Below are positions 20,664-30,242 of a stretch of 30,242 nucleotides of DNA, in pieces; the stretch's first letter is position 1; each line of letters opens with the position of its first letter. Position numbers and translations under genes: made by a program. The stretch is from Gryganskiella cystojenkinii. Lineage: Eukaryota > Mortierellomycota > Mortierellomycetes > Mortierellales > Mortierellaceae. The notes under the pieces were generated by a model. It was given only the letters and a program-made list of their open reading frames with translations. It was not told where the DNA came from and made no database searches. The DNA lies in the NCBI GenBank assembly GCA_015852425.1, contig JAAAIG010000468.1, positions 1-30,242 of the forward strand, written 5' to 3'.

Positions 20664-22599
20664 TTATCCCTTTATTCTCTTGGGCTGCCGACGACTCGAA
20701 GATGACGTCGCTGCAGGTGATTCAATAACGGAATCAGGTTTGCGTTTTTCTTCTGCATTTTTGAGACCGACCATCGAATCTTGGTCTAGCTCTAGCCCCT
20801 CAACCTTGACATGCTCCGTCTTGATAATCTTCCCGTTGACGAGTTCCTGTTCTTCGTTATCCTCGAGCTTGATCTTGATATCCGCCTCGGTCATGCCTCC
20901 AGTCGGGATGACTCGTCCCTCAATGACGCGAAGATCCGCCGCAAAGAGAACTGTATGAGCCCATCCCGAGTATTGCCCAAACAGATCAAGGAAATGCTTC
21001 CCCACGGCCTTGTATACTGCTGGTGAGATTGTCTTTGGGACCTTGCCCTCAAACCGAAACTTGTAATCCCGCACAGCGATCTGCCAAACATGTGTGTCTA
21101 CAGGGATGACATCTTGCTTGTCCAGGGACATCAAGCACTATTGTTTTTTTGTTTTCAAGTTTAGAGATTTTAAAAGAGATTTATGAGAATTTGCTTCGCA
21201 TTCAAAGGCAAAAGGTAAACGCTGAAACACAGATTTAAAACATATATAGTCTTACCACACAATCGGCAACTTTTGGTCCAACTCCTTGCAACGTCAGCAG
21301 AGCCTCATGAGCCTCTTGGTAAGGAACATTCCGCAACCCCATCAACCAGGCACGCCCGTCTTCCATCTCATGGATCATCTTGGCCGTCCGAGCGATATAT
21401 TTAGCCCGGTACCCGAATCCAAGCTCTCGAAGTTTCTCCTCGACCCCATCCTGAGCCAGAGCCTCGATTGTGGGAAATCCATAGAATGTACGGATTCCGT
21501 GATGGTCATCTGTTCCAGAGGACGAGAGCGACAGTTCTGAGTGGTCATTCGAGAGGTTAGCGAATGCGGATGAAGGGATGGAAATCGGTGTTCCGTATTC
21601 CTGGCATAACTTTGTCGCCTATTGAAAAAAATGTAAAAAGTAGACGTAAGGTCCGGTACAGTCCATCCTGCGCTGACAACACCTGTCACTGTAATTTTCC
21701 ACAAAAAAAATAACTCTTACCATCTGACTGATTCGGGCGATGTTGTTGTTGGAACTGCAGATAAAACAAACCAAGTTCTCAACAGGGTCTTGTCTCAGGA
21801 TCCGGACTCCTGGGAACAAAGGTGCCTTGGCTTTAAAATTCGCATCCGTCTCGGACCATTCAGCATAGAGATCTGTCAAAGGTACGCCGAGCTGGAGGTA
21901 GTCCTGTAAGAACGCTTGGTCTTCATCCAAAGCCGCGTCCAAATCCTTGGAGGAAGTTGATGATCCCGATACAGATCCCGATCCAGATCCCGATTCTGAT
22001 TCTGACGCTCCCTGGTCCTTTGGATCTGAAAAATAAGGGGAGGTTCTGACGGGTGGATGGGACCATTGCTGATACGGAGGTGCATCGTTAGATGGTCGGA
22101 AGGTCCGGAACTTGAAACCGTCTTCGGTTTCCTGGAGACACCAGAGACGACGGCCTATGACGCAGGAGTATATGGGCAAAGAGATCTCCCCGGAAGGAAG
22201 CTCCAGATGCTCTCGATGCCAACGGAAGGACTGACCACATTTGAGGGTCGTGGAGAGGTCGAGTTCGGACCGTGGGATTGTCATCAAGACCCAGGGAGTT
22301 GCCTTGACATAAGGTGCAGCTGTTGGTTGTGGTAATGAAGGCGCAGCCTTGGGTTTCTTTATCGTCGTTTCCTCTTGGATGTCCTTATTGTTGACGGTCT
22401 TGCGTTTGGTTCCCGATCCTGGTTTGGCTGTGGCTCTGGAATATCCTGTTGGGACCGCTGCGCTTTTCCTTGCTCGGGAGCCAGCCGAAGGAGAAGAGGC
22501 GGTTGTCGAGGTAGTGGTGGCGATGGCGGCCTTGGAGATGACTGAGGCCAGTCTCCTGCGGGTGACCCTAGTGGCAGCGGCGGCGGCAACAGCAGTCAT
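20664..22599 (-). CDS. OGG1: 8-oxoguanine DNA glycosylase/AP lyase, three exons
   Basis: Exons 22599-21721, 21618-21256 and 21137-20664 join in frame to 571 residues. It removes 8-oxoguanine opposite C and nicks the abasic site, in base-excision repair. The N-terminal OGG_N domain has CGQSFRWHREH. The HhH-GPD domain has LGFGYRAKYIARTAK, the hairpin LQGVGPKVADC with the catalytic K409, and the general acid D428 in PVDTHVWQIA. An acidic Ser/Gly insert (SESESGSGSGSVSGS) splits the N-terminal part. The protein is longer than the human enzyme (345) because of this insert and both tails. The chosen start gives an Ala/Arg-rich leader (MTAVAAAAATRVTRRRLASV) like a mitochondrial presequence. In-frame ATGs at 22653 and 22728 are alternatives. 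The C-terminus RRQPKRIKG looks like a nuclear signal. Confidence 0.94.
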
Positions 22600-22960
22600 G
22601 CTTGAGCTTGCTTGCGTTTGTGAAAGGGAAAGAAGGAACGTAAAAAAAGACATGTTTCTTTCAAAGGGGAAATTAGAGGTATCGGTGGCTTTTGTGGGTG
22701 TGATGAATCTTCGACAATTCAAATTCATTTAATTGATGGCCGAGATTCTCTTTTCTTTGCATTTTGACTGGTGCTCATCATCATCAACGTCGTCATCTTC
22801 ATCTTCTTCGACCGAGGGTGCCATCCACTTTCGACACAATCAGGTTGTTTGTGAATAGATTTAAACTAGTTTTTTTTCAATAAATACACTGGGAGAGTAT
22901 AATTCTCTACCCTCAAAGGGGGGACGTCTATATTCCTTGCTCCTGGACCTTTTTTTCTTT

Positions 22961-23806
22961 TTACAACTCATCCTTGCCATTGATACGAATGAGCTTGACA
23001 TCAAACACCAAGGCGGAGCCGCCGGGGATAGCGGAGCCCATGGAACGGGAACCATAGGCCAACTTGGCGGGGATCGTCAACTTGCGCTCCTCACCAATGC
23101 ACATACCCTCGAGACCCTGATCCCAGCCCTTGATGACCTGACCGACACCCAAGGTAAAGTCGAAGGGGCGGTTGCGATCGTGGCTGGAGTCAAACTTGTT
23201 GCCGTTCTTGTGCAAGGTACCGGTGTAGTGCATGGAGAGCTTGTCACTGCATAATTCAGAAAGGCAAAGAAGTGTTGTTGATCAGTAAGGCTGTACTACT
23301 TTTGCTGGAAGGTGGGAGCTTGAATCCGAACGATACGGGCGGGGACAACTTCGCTGTTATGTTGATCATGTCATCCTAACTTACCCGGGTTTGGAGACGG
23401 GACTGCAGTTCTCAGGCTTACTGACGACGTCTATGTCGACCACGTGGGAGAGTTGAAGGTGAGAAAATCTGCAGCGTTAGTTTCAATTAAAGAGGAAGAA
23501 GCGTCTATCCGTAAGAATTGGAATAGATTGAGATTCGACGGAGCCCGGAGCCAAGTCAAATAAGAAGGAAGGAACAGACGAAGAAAAAATGGAGACAAAG
23601 GAGAAGGGAGGAACAGCAGGAAAAAAAATGGAGACAGAGAAGATGCGCCACAGAGGAAGAGTCAAACGGAATATGGCGCAAAAACCACGAAGATAAGAAA
23701 AAAGGGTCCCCGTACCGATGACGAGCGTCTTGGGGGCTTCGTAGTCAGCAAGGACCTGGGTGGCGAGGAGAACGGCTCCGGCGAGGATGGTAATGAAGGT
23801 CTTCAT
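22961..23806 (-). CDS. ER-lumen FKBP-type peptidyl-prolyl isomerase (FKBP2/FKBP13 type), three exons
   Basis: Exons 23806-23716, 23430-23385 and 23246-22961 join in frame to 140 residues, the size of FKBP2. It catalyses cis-trans isomerisation of proline bonds during folding of secretory proteins. The signal peptide [20 protein letters not shown] is followed by the strand [21 protein letters not shown]. The FKBP core is complete ([55 protein letters not shown]). It ends in Lys-Asp-Glu-Leu, an ER-retrieval signal. The middle exon is only 46 bases, and was placed because it restores both frame and the family strand. Intron 1 (285 bases) is itself pyrimidine-rich on the sense strand and contains a repeated GAGACA-type unit. 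Confidence 0.94.
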
Positions 23807-24281
23807 GATGAATGTGTGTGGGAGAGTGGAGGTGGTTGTTGTAAAGGAGATGAAATGGAAAAGCAACAATTTTCCCTCGACTAAAAGTGAACGAGAAGGT
23901 TTGAGTGGAGGGACGAATAGGATCAATCCACAAGGATCAAACATTTCGCCTCTGTGCGGCGGCCATAGAACTACACTTTCCCACCAGATTGAACAAACAC
24001 GCGCTTTATCGGGCTGTGTACTCGCAAAGACACAAGTCAAACGAACTAAACTCTTTTCAGTTGATACCAGCATCTTAGGGCAAGGAAGCAAAGTCTAGTC
24101 CCTTGATGATCGACAAAACCACAATTCTCATCCTTGATGACCAAGGTCGCAGCAGTGCTGACTATTTGTTAAGGTGACTTTTTGATAAACTACCCTTTTG
24201 AATTTCCTTTTTCTCTCTTTCTCTTTTTTTTTTTTTTATCGCTCACTACCATCTTCCCTCACAGCCAAGTGTCTTTTCTCA
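23807..24281. promoter_or_regulatory. Divergent promoter region, FKBP (-) and Trp-repeat secreted protein (+)
   Basis: 475 bases separate the two start codons. The plus-strand side carries the usual pyrimidine-rich tract at 24205-24270, including a run of about 15 T, directly before the ATG at 24282. The FKBP side is less biased. Both products enter the secretory pathway. No unfolded-protein-response element of a type I could recognise was found. Confidence 0.45.
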
Positions 24282-25980
24282 ATGAGAGTCGTACATTCCC
24301 TCCTGATCGTGGCTATTTGTCTGGCCGTCATCCAGGCCCAGGATCAACAACAAGAGCAGCCGCAGTTGCAGCAGCAGCGGCAGCAACAGCAGCAACAGCA
24401 AGATCCCCCTATCATGGTCGAAGCAACCCAGGAAGATTTAGTTAGAGCCAAGGAAGGAATTCGTCAATTATTAGCTCAGTTCCCAATCCAGCATGTGGAC
24501 CCGTTGGTCACGACCCTGGATGGCTATTGCTCCACGTTCGGTGACCTCTGCGGCGCTGCATGTAAGGAGCGGATGACTGACGATGATACCAACGGTGATG
24601 AGACGATCCTGGGTTGTGCTAACCCCGAGGGGATAAATATTGTGTCTGTAAACGCCGCCTGTCATTGCGCTGGTCTCGACTTAACCGATCGTATTAACTT
24701 TGCTATGTAAGTTAAACATGCTATTATGCCGACCAGATCTGCTGTTTTTTACATTTTATGCTGACCTCAACTGGTTGTTTTTTATTTTTTCTTCTGATAG
24801 TGTCGGAGGCATCGTCGCCTCCAAAGAATCGAAAGAAAGTGATTTCGCTGCAGAAGGTCTCCTCGACTTTGTGACCTTCCTCCCTGGGGTTCCAACTTAT
24901 ATCTCTATCATCAATGTCATTCAAAAAGTATGTTACTATATCAGCTTCTTGGACTACCTCGCCACCAACCCCAATTCTTCCCCTTGTGTAAAAGTTGACC
25001 CCGGTATCATCGGTGCGATAACCAAGCTCATTCCAGGCCTTACAGGTGCTGCTGGCGGTATCGGCGATATTATTGGCATTATCGGTGGTCTTTTCGGAGG
25101 GGGCTCAAAGCCCACTCCATCTGCAGGTGGAGGGTGGTGGGAAGGAATCTTTGGAAAGCCCACACCAACGCCCACTCCAACAACAACAGCAGTTGGGTGG
25201 TGGGAGGGAATCTGGGGTCCACCTAAGCCCACCCCAACGCCGACGACGACAACGACAACGACAACGACGACAACCGCAGTTGGGTGGTGGGAGGGAATCT
25301 GGGGTCCACCCAAGCCCACTCCAACGACGACTAAAACCGCGACTGCGAGTGCCTCACAGCCTACCCATACGACGACGACAACCGCAGCTGCAGGTGGCGG
25401 GTGGTGGGATTGGTTCGGTGGTGGTACCCCAACGACAACGACCACAACCACGACGAGAACCACGACGAGAACCGCGACGACAACTGCAACTGTGAGTGCC
25501 TCTAAGTCCACCCCTACGACGACGACAACGGCAGCTGCGGGTGGCGGGTGGTGGGATTGGTTCGGTGGTGGTGCCCCAAAGACAACGACCACAACATCGA
25601 CCACAACATCGACCGCAACAACCGCAAGGACTACCACAGCAACAACTTCTAGAATCGGCGCCACGAATCGTCCAGTTTCAGGAACCCCAGGTCCCCACGT
25701 CGCGACTCTCACGATTACCGCCTCTGCGACACCTTCTCCCAGCAGTGCATCCATCTTTGGTTTCCTCCCTCGTTTCGGACTCTTTTCTGATGAGGATGGA
25801 ACCGCTGGTGACGTGATCGATGCTGAATCAGCTAAAGAGGAAGATCCAGCAAAGAGATTAGTGAGCCCTGATGGTCGCGTTGCCAGAATTGTTCGTGTCC
25901 AGAGACGTGAGGCGGAGAAGCGTGCCGCCGCTGCCGGTGCCGGTGCCGTCGCCAAGGACCAAATCAAAGTTGATCTTTAA
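24282..25980 (+). CDS. Secreted Cys-domain protein with five Gly-Trp-Trp modules in Thr/Pro-rich linkers
   Basis: Exons 24282-24706 and 24801-25980 join in phase 2 to 534 residues (join NFA-IVGGIVAS). Signal peptide MRVVHSLLIVAICLAVIQA, then a Gln-rich stretch (about 20-43). A folded-looking region of about 200 residues follows with eight Cys (YCSTFGDLCGAACKERM, NAACHCAGLDL, VCYY, SPCVKVDP), which ends in a Gly/Ile-rich hydrophobic segment (GLTGAAGGIGDIIGIIGGLFG). Residues of about 252-405 hold five repeats, three of GWWEGI[FW]G and two of GGGWWDWFGGG, separated by (T/P)n. The tail is charged with Lys-Arg and Arg-Arg pairs that could be Kex2 sites and ends KDQIKVDL. There is no GPI-anchor signal. 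The start at 24282 is chosen over 24198 because it directly begins the signal peptide. No family recognised; a wall or extracellular role is inferred from architecture. Confidence 0.85.
25129..25580 (+). repeat. Internal tandem repeats of the Trp-rich protein
   Basis: Two near-identical units of about 40 bases (around 25193 and 25281) encode GWWEGIWGPPKPTPT, and two others (around 25390 and 25537) encode AAAGGGWWDWFGGG with about one mismatch. An earlier, more diverged unit is at about 25129. The low divergence between paired copies indicates recent duplication. Confidence 0.8.
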
Positions 25981-26072
25981 AAAGAACGCGAAACTTATAC
26001 CATCATACGGATTATTTTTTTTCTTATGAAATTCTTTTTTAGTTGCGTTGAAATTTAATGTGCAATAGCTGT

Positions 26073-28385
26073 TTACTTGGTATAATTATTAAAAAATATC
26101 AAAAAGAACAAGATCAACCCGGCTCCCAAATACATCGAAGCATTGTACCCAATCATAGCCTTGTAGTTTCCAGTATGCTCAAAGATTTTGCCCGCAATTG
26201 GCAAAGTGAACAGGTTTCCGGGGGTGTTGGTCAGGAAGATCACAGTCAGGCCGGACCCAAGGTTTGCAAGGCCGACAATGTTCGCTGTAATCGAGGCAAC
26301 CAAGGTGAAGAATGCGCCTGAGAAGAACCCATAGACGATCGAGAATGCGATTAGAGTTCCTTGAGAGTGAGCAAACATCCAGATGAAGCAACTTCCTCCG
26401 GCGGCCAAGAAGGAAACGGCCGCGACAGGGATGGCACCGAGGCGGTCACCTGCAATACCGATGATGATGCGACCCACCGCGTTCGCGGCCGACATGATGG
26501 CCAAGAGCTGTCCTCCTTGGACATTGGGATCCAAACCGATCACGTCCTTGGCATAGGAGGGGACATACGCGAAGGGGACCACGTAAGCAAACCCAAAGAG
26601 GGCAGCAGCAAAGAACCAGAGCATGAAACCAGGGTCCTTCATGATGGCAAAGTTCATGACATTGTTGCGAGCAGCTACAGGAGGACCAGCCAATTGACGA
26701 GGACTGCGCATAACAATCGCAGCAAAGGCTGTACAAACGAAATGAAAGATGGCAAAGATACGGAGAGTCCAGTAGATATCGACAGCATTGATAAGAGCTG
26801 GGATGATAAAGCCAAGGGCTAGACCACCAATACCGGCTCCACAAAAACAGATTCCCATCGCCAGACCGCGATGCTTATCGTACCACAAGGGGGGGATTGC
26901 GGTCGCGGCCAAGTTCAAGAGCGAAGTACCAATACCAAACATGATACCCTATGTTTAAAAAAAAGAGCAAGAGGAAGAAAAAAAAAGTGGAGTTCATCAG
27001 AAAACTGGGTCATTTTGTTCTAGACTTTTGGTCCAAAGGGATCGCGACAAATGTGGAGAAATCAAGGTTGGGAACGAGTAAGTACCTGTGTGATGTAGAG
27101 TTGCCAGAGTTCAGTACACCAAGAGGCCAACAAAAGACCAAGTGATCCGATAACGCATCCAGACCAGAGAATGACCTTGTGGCCAAATTTGTTCATGACG
27201 GGTCCTGCAACGATGGTGAAACCGAATTGGAAACCACAGGCCAAAGAACCGACAAAAGAAATACTGGACGGGGATTTACCCTTGGCACCGTAAATGTCAT
27301 TGTATTTGGACTGGAAGATACCGTACACGGAGATGTAACCTATGGCGGCCAGGATGATCTAATGCGAGGACAGAAAAAAATTAAAATGGGGTGGTTAGCT
27401 TGTTTGTTGATGCAATGACGATCTCGGGAATGCAAAAAAAATGAGAGAGTGAGATCTAAACTAGCCTGACTGAGATACATAGTCGCGTCATTGTAAAGAT
27501 AAGAACCGACGAACCGAGTCGGGGTATATGTTCTGGAACGTGGGAGTGGTCAGAGGACAATGAAAAAAAAACCAACTTCCAAATATGGACATGCTGAATG
27601 GTGGACATGTTGCGGGGGTGGCGGGGGATGCAGAGGAGAAAGAAAAACCAAGATCCTTCAGTGGACTGAGAAATCTGGGGTTCGAGCTGGGAAAGAAAAG
27701 AGGTCTCACTTTTTGGGGAGGGGCTAGAACTTGCTTTACCCTCACAACAACAAAACAATAACAATGAGGCCGAGGGAGAGAAAAAAAAGATCCGAAGGTA
27801 AGAGGAATGACGATCGACCCGATGCAGGGCCTTTTTTCACGAACAAAGAGGGTTCATCCCAACGACTGTCGTGCATGAAGAAAAGAGCGCGTGGGACCAT
27901 TCGTCGATCCGATATTCTTGATTCGACTGTTACACGAAGAAAAAATAAAGTGAAAAAGAATCCAATCAAAAAGGGGGGGAGCTTACCAAAAATCCTCCAA
28001 ACACAACGAGGTAGCCACGAGCTCCAGACTCCATCACGACATCTTCGCCAAACGTGGCATTGTGGACCGAGGCCGGTCTGCTCAGAATCAAACTGTTGCG
28101 GCGGCTGTGGTTTGCGAATTGTTCGCTTTTGGCCAGGACCACACCGTTGTGAATGGAGGCGGATTCATAGGAGGCGCGGTGGGACGAGGTCGAGTTACGA
28201 CGACTCTTTGATTGTTTGGATAGTTGTTGTTGCTGTTGCTGTTGGCGGGCATTTGGATGCGAATAGGAGGAGTTAATCGAGGGAGAGGAAGATCGATCAA
28301 GGACTGTGTTGGTGTTACTGGAAATCGTGCCGACGGTTGTTTCCTCGGATTCGCTCCTTGAGAACGGGTTCGGGAACTTTGCCAT
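26073..28385 (-). CDS. Major-facilitator transporter, monocarboxylate / oxalate-formate type, three exons
   Basis: Exons 28385-27987, 27358-27086 and 26948-26073 join in phase 0 to 515 residues with about 12 membrane helices. The first 110 residues are a cytosolic Ser/Asn/Gln-rich tail with a Gln run and RRNSTSS-type phosphosites. Membrane helix 1 is split by intron 1: GYLVVFGGFL joins IILAAIGYISVYGIF. Loop 2-3 has GPVMNKFGHK and loop 8-9 has GIAGDRLGA, both MFS motif-A sites. The stretch PLWYDKHRGLAMGI with GAGIGGLALG is typical of monocarboxylate-porter and oxalate:formate-antiporter branches. The likely substrate is a small organic acid anion, at the plasma membrane, but no substrate can be read from sequence. 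Intron 1 is 628 bases, the longest here. It converges with the secreted-protein gene, 92 bases between stops. Confidence 0.9.
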
Positions 28386-28600
28386 GGTCGCTATGAAGAG
28401 GGGGATGACTGAAAGGTTTGGGGGCCGGGAACGCAAGTGAAGTGAATGGCGAGGGTATATTCCTGTAGTTGACTGATCAATGGGAGGAGAGCGAGGAAGA
28501 AAGAGGGGTTACAGGTCGAGGGGAAAGAGTCCGAGAGAGAAAGAAAGAAAAGAGAAGAAAGAGAATCAACAAACAGAAGCCAGATTGAAATGAGAAAGTG
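28386..28600 (-). promoter_or_regulatory. Promoter region of the transporter gene
   Basis: Bases 28485-28570 are almost all purine on plus (GAGGAAGAAAGAGG-like), giving the sense-strand pyrimidine tract typical of promoters in this window, about 100-185 bases before the ATG at 28385. Confidence 0.45.
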
Positions 28601-29022
28601 TGTCTAACAATCCGGAAAGATCCCAAAGTGAGATTCCACGGTTGGTGTCTTGATGTCTCACACGCAGGAAGGAAGAATCAAAAGAACCCGAACTTTGTTA
28701 TTGATAAAATTGGTGGCGTTAGCCTGTCCTTATTATTTAAATTTTTCCCACTCTTTCGAACACACACTTACTTACTACAGGGAGCACAACCATGATATGG
28801 TCGTGCGTGCAAAGTGGTTCACAGTCTGCCGACTTTCTCGCTTACCCACACCAAAATAACCTGACAGAAAGATATGCATCGTTTGCCAACAATAAGCCAT
28901 GGTCCCGGTTGTGAAATCGTTTTCTCCGGGATTATGATGGTTTATGATGGAGAAAGAGAAAACACTAACACAACAGTATTTTTAATTTATAATAAAAAGA
29001 TCCAGGCTGCGCGCGATGGACC

Positions 29023-29158
29023 TCAGACTCTCTGAAGGTCGAGGCGAAGATGCGACGATTGGTGACCAAGATCAAGAGTCAGAAGCTTGCTCAAGCGGGA
29101 CAAGCAACGGAACACCTGTTGATCGAGATCTGATCCAGATGCTTGCGAGACCCTGAAG
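29023..29158 (-). pseudogene. Possible leucine-rich-repeat gene fragment
   Basis: The minus strand reads DQQVFRCLSRLSKLLTLDLG then HQSSHLRLDLQRV before a TGA. The L-x-x-L-x-x-L-x-x-L-x-L pattern fits leucine-rich repeats, as found in the large F-box/LRR families of these fungi. It is short and has no intact flanks. The opposite strand also has a 46-codon frame here, so this is a tentative call. Confidence 0.3.
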
Positions 29159-29577
29159 CACGCCACAACTTCCCAGGGCTAACGATAGACCCAGGGAAAA
29201 ACTGCTCGGGGAGTGAAGAATAAATTTACCACGCCAACAAAAAAAATATCACACGGGTGCACATCCTCTCCTCGAGTGCCGCGTGTGGATCATATCACCC
29301 ATCTTTTTATTGTCTCTGGGGAGCCAGATTTTCCTCTCAAGGCTATATTGAAAGAGGGAGCCAACAAGTTGTCGGAATGCGTGTCTTCTCTTCCGAGAGA
29401 TTGCGCCTAGTCAAGTGGACAAGGTGGTGGTACTTGCACACGACAACATTTTGGCAACGAGCCTTTGAATCATGTGCGGCTGTGAAAATGCGGTGTAAAA
29501 GACACGAAAAGCAATCAACCAGAGGCCTGTTTTCTAGCTCGTCCTTACTCTGCTTTTGATCCCTAAAAATGCACACC

Positions 29578-29599
29578 TTTTTTTTTTTTTTTTTTTTTT
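29578..29599 (+). repeat. Poly(T) run, 22 T
   Basis: Twenty-two consecutive T residues. On the minus strand this is a poly(A) tract following 29600-29890, which could mark a retrotransposed fragment, or it is a plain mononucleotide repeat. Confidence 0.7.
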
Positions 29600-29943
29600 G
29601 GAGCAATGACGCTTCTCGAACTTTGCATGCAATCAGACGCGCAAACTGCCTGCTTTCCGTATAACAACTGTCGAAATCAGGTGCAACCTTCGAGGAGCAA
29701 TAATGGTGGAAGTACCGAAATGGAAGAAGATAGAGTTGTTTCCGAAGTTGGAGACAAAGATATGGGGCAGGATCTCGCAGAGGAGGAATTCATTGCCGAA
29801 AACAACCTCAGCAACGGAAAGATTGCCTCCGAGGGAATCGAGAAGACTCAACAACATCAACACTGACGACCTAGCGGCTAGTGTTGACCATTAAGAATGG
29901 CAAGGGATTTGAGCACAATGTTTGGAGCTGTGGAACTTAGCGG

Positions 29944-30240
29944 TCAGCGGATAAGACTGACTGGGCTGAGTGCACCATATTCGTTTTTGAGGGGATAAGA
30001 AAGGTCGTCAGAGTGATAGAACCTCAAGTTTTGGCGGCCAAAGAGGCCATCATGTTCTAATGGAAAGTGACAAATACACTTTACACCTTTTGTTTTTATA
30101 TTTATGTTGAGACCATAGTTGCAGGGACATGACATCAGGGCGATCCAAACGTTAAGTGGTACAAGCTCTAGCGGGTGGAGTTTGCGCAGATGATATTTGA
30201 GCCCTGTCCTGCATGTTGATGATACTCTCAAAAAATCCAA
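29944..30240 (-). CDS. Partial or chance frame at window edge (98 codons)
   Basis: An open minus-strand frame ending HDGLFGRQNLRFYHSDDLSY and PLKNEYGALSPVSLIR. It runs nearly to the window end, so it may be the last exon of a gene lying beyond it. No domain is recognised, and the Cys/Leu-rich first half has no clear character. Confidence 0.2.
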   Translation of the reverse strand: MDFLRVSSTCRTGLKYHLRKLHPLELVPLNVWIALMSCPCNYGLNINIKTKGVKCICHFPLEHDGLFGRQNLRFYHSDDLSYPLKNEYGALSPVSLIR

Positions 30241-30242
30241 AA

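Larger units (their letters stand above)
28601..30242. other. Intergenic DNA with decayed fragments and simple repeats
   Basis: No complete gene is seen. It contains a possible leucine-rich repeat relic (29023-29158), a 22-T run (29578-29599) and a minus-strand frame at the window edge (29944-30240). Other open frames lack motifs, splice partners or promoter tracts. Confidence 0.4.

Noticed and set aside
24954..25967. 337-codon minus-strand frame opposite the Trp-repeat gene
   Set aside because: It is an antisense shadow of Thr/Pro/Gly codons (poly-Val). The sense frame has a signal peptide and a correct splice join.
25860..25980. Dibasic sites in the Trp-repeat protein suggesting a Kex2-processed repeat peptide precursor
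   Set aside because: The Lys-Arg/Arg-Arg pairs lie only in the tail and do not separate the GWW modules, so the repeats are not laid out as a peptide precursor.
27490..27560. Protein-like stretch (VGSYLYNDATMYLSQ) inside transporter intron 1, considered as an extra exon
   Set aside because: Joining 27987 directly to 27358 completes membrane helix 1 in frame. The stretch has no usable donor, and the nearest acceptor puts it in a frame with a stop.
1..30242. CRISPR array, prokaryotic operon, defence system or prophage
   Set aside because: The window is intron-rich fungal DNA. No regular direct repeats with unique spacers and no prokaryotic gene sets are present.
1..30242. Transposon or retroelement with intact coding sequence
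   Set aside because: No transposase, reverse transcriptase or integrase motif was seen in any frame. Only A/T runs hint at old retrotransposition.

Overview
The window is fungal nuclear DNA. The genes have short spliceosomal introns with GTAAGN/GTANG donors and TAG/CAG acceptors. Intergenic spaces are compact and core promoters are pyrimidine-rich on the sense strand. Proteins carry long Asn/Gln/Ser low-complexity tails, and a few single-base or CAA/AAC repeat runs are present. The family content (fatty acyl-CoA reductase, a lineage-type coiled-coil protein with an 'IPRLFIVL...FRL' core, Thr-rich secreted proteins) points to Mortierellomycota (Mortierella, Linnemannia, Podila). The phylum is an inference from remembered families, not from a search.

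Layout. 585-2406 (-): fatty acyl-CoA reductase in four exons. 3765-4290: a broken patch holding a truncated plus-strand gene start and a frame-shifted minus-strand pseudogene. 5267-6617 (-): cytochrome b561-type haem protein whose upstream region carries three exact iron-type GATA sites. 7653-11099 (-): a 1148-residue, largely disordered protein of unknown function. 11880-14666 (+): ArfGAP with two UBA domains and an Asn-rich tail. 14784-16083 (-): nitrilase-family deaminated-glutathione amidase (NIT1 type). 16942-19612 (-): large coiled-coil protein with one frame break. 20664-22599 (-): 8-oxoguanine DNA glycosylase (OGG1). 22961-23806 (-): ER-lumen FKBP with a KDEL end. 24282-25980 (+): secreted protein with five Gly-Trp-Trp modules in Thr/Pro-rich linkers. 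26073-28385 (-): major-facilitator transporter of the monocarboxylate/oxalate-formate type. After 28600 only relics and simple repeats are seen.

The genes form no operon or obvious pathway cluster. Two divergent pairs share a promoter region (7653-11099/ArfGAP and FKBP/secreted protein). Two convergent pairs have very short 3' spacers (ArfGAP/nitrilase, 117 bp; secreted protein/transporter, 92 bp). Exon joins were worked out by hand from splice signals, frame continuity and family motifs. No search was run.

The most notable observations are the triple RATCWGATAA cluster before the b561 gene, the tryptophan-rich repeat protein, the hidden pseudogene at 3926-4290, the frame break in the 19612-16942 gene, and the possible peroxisomal signal on the acyl-CoA reductase.
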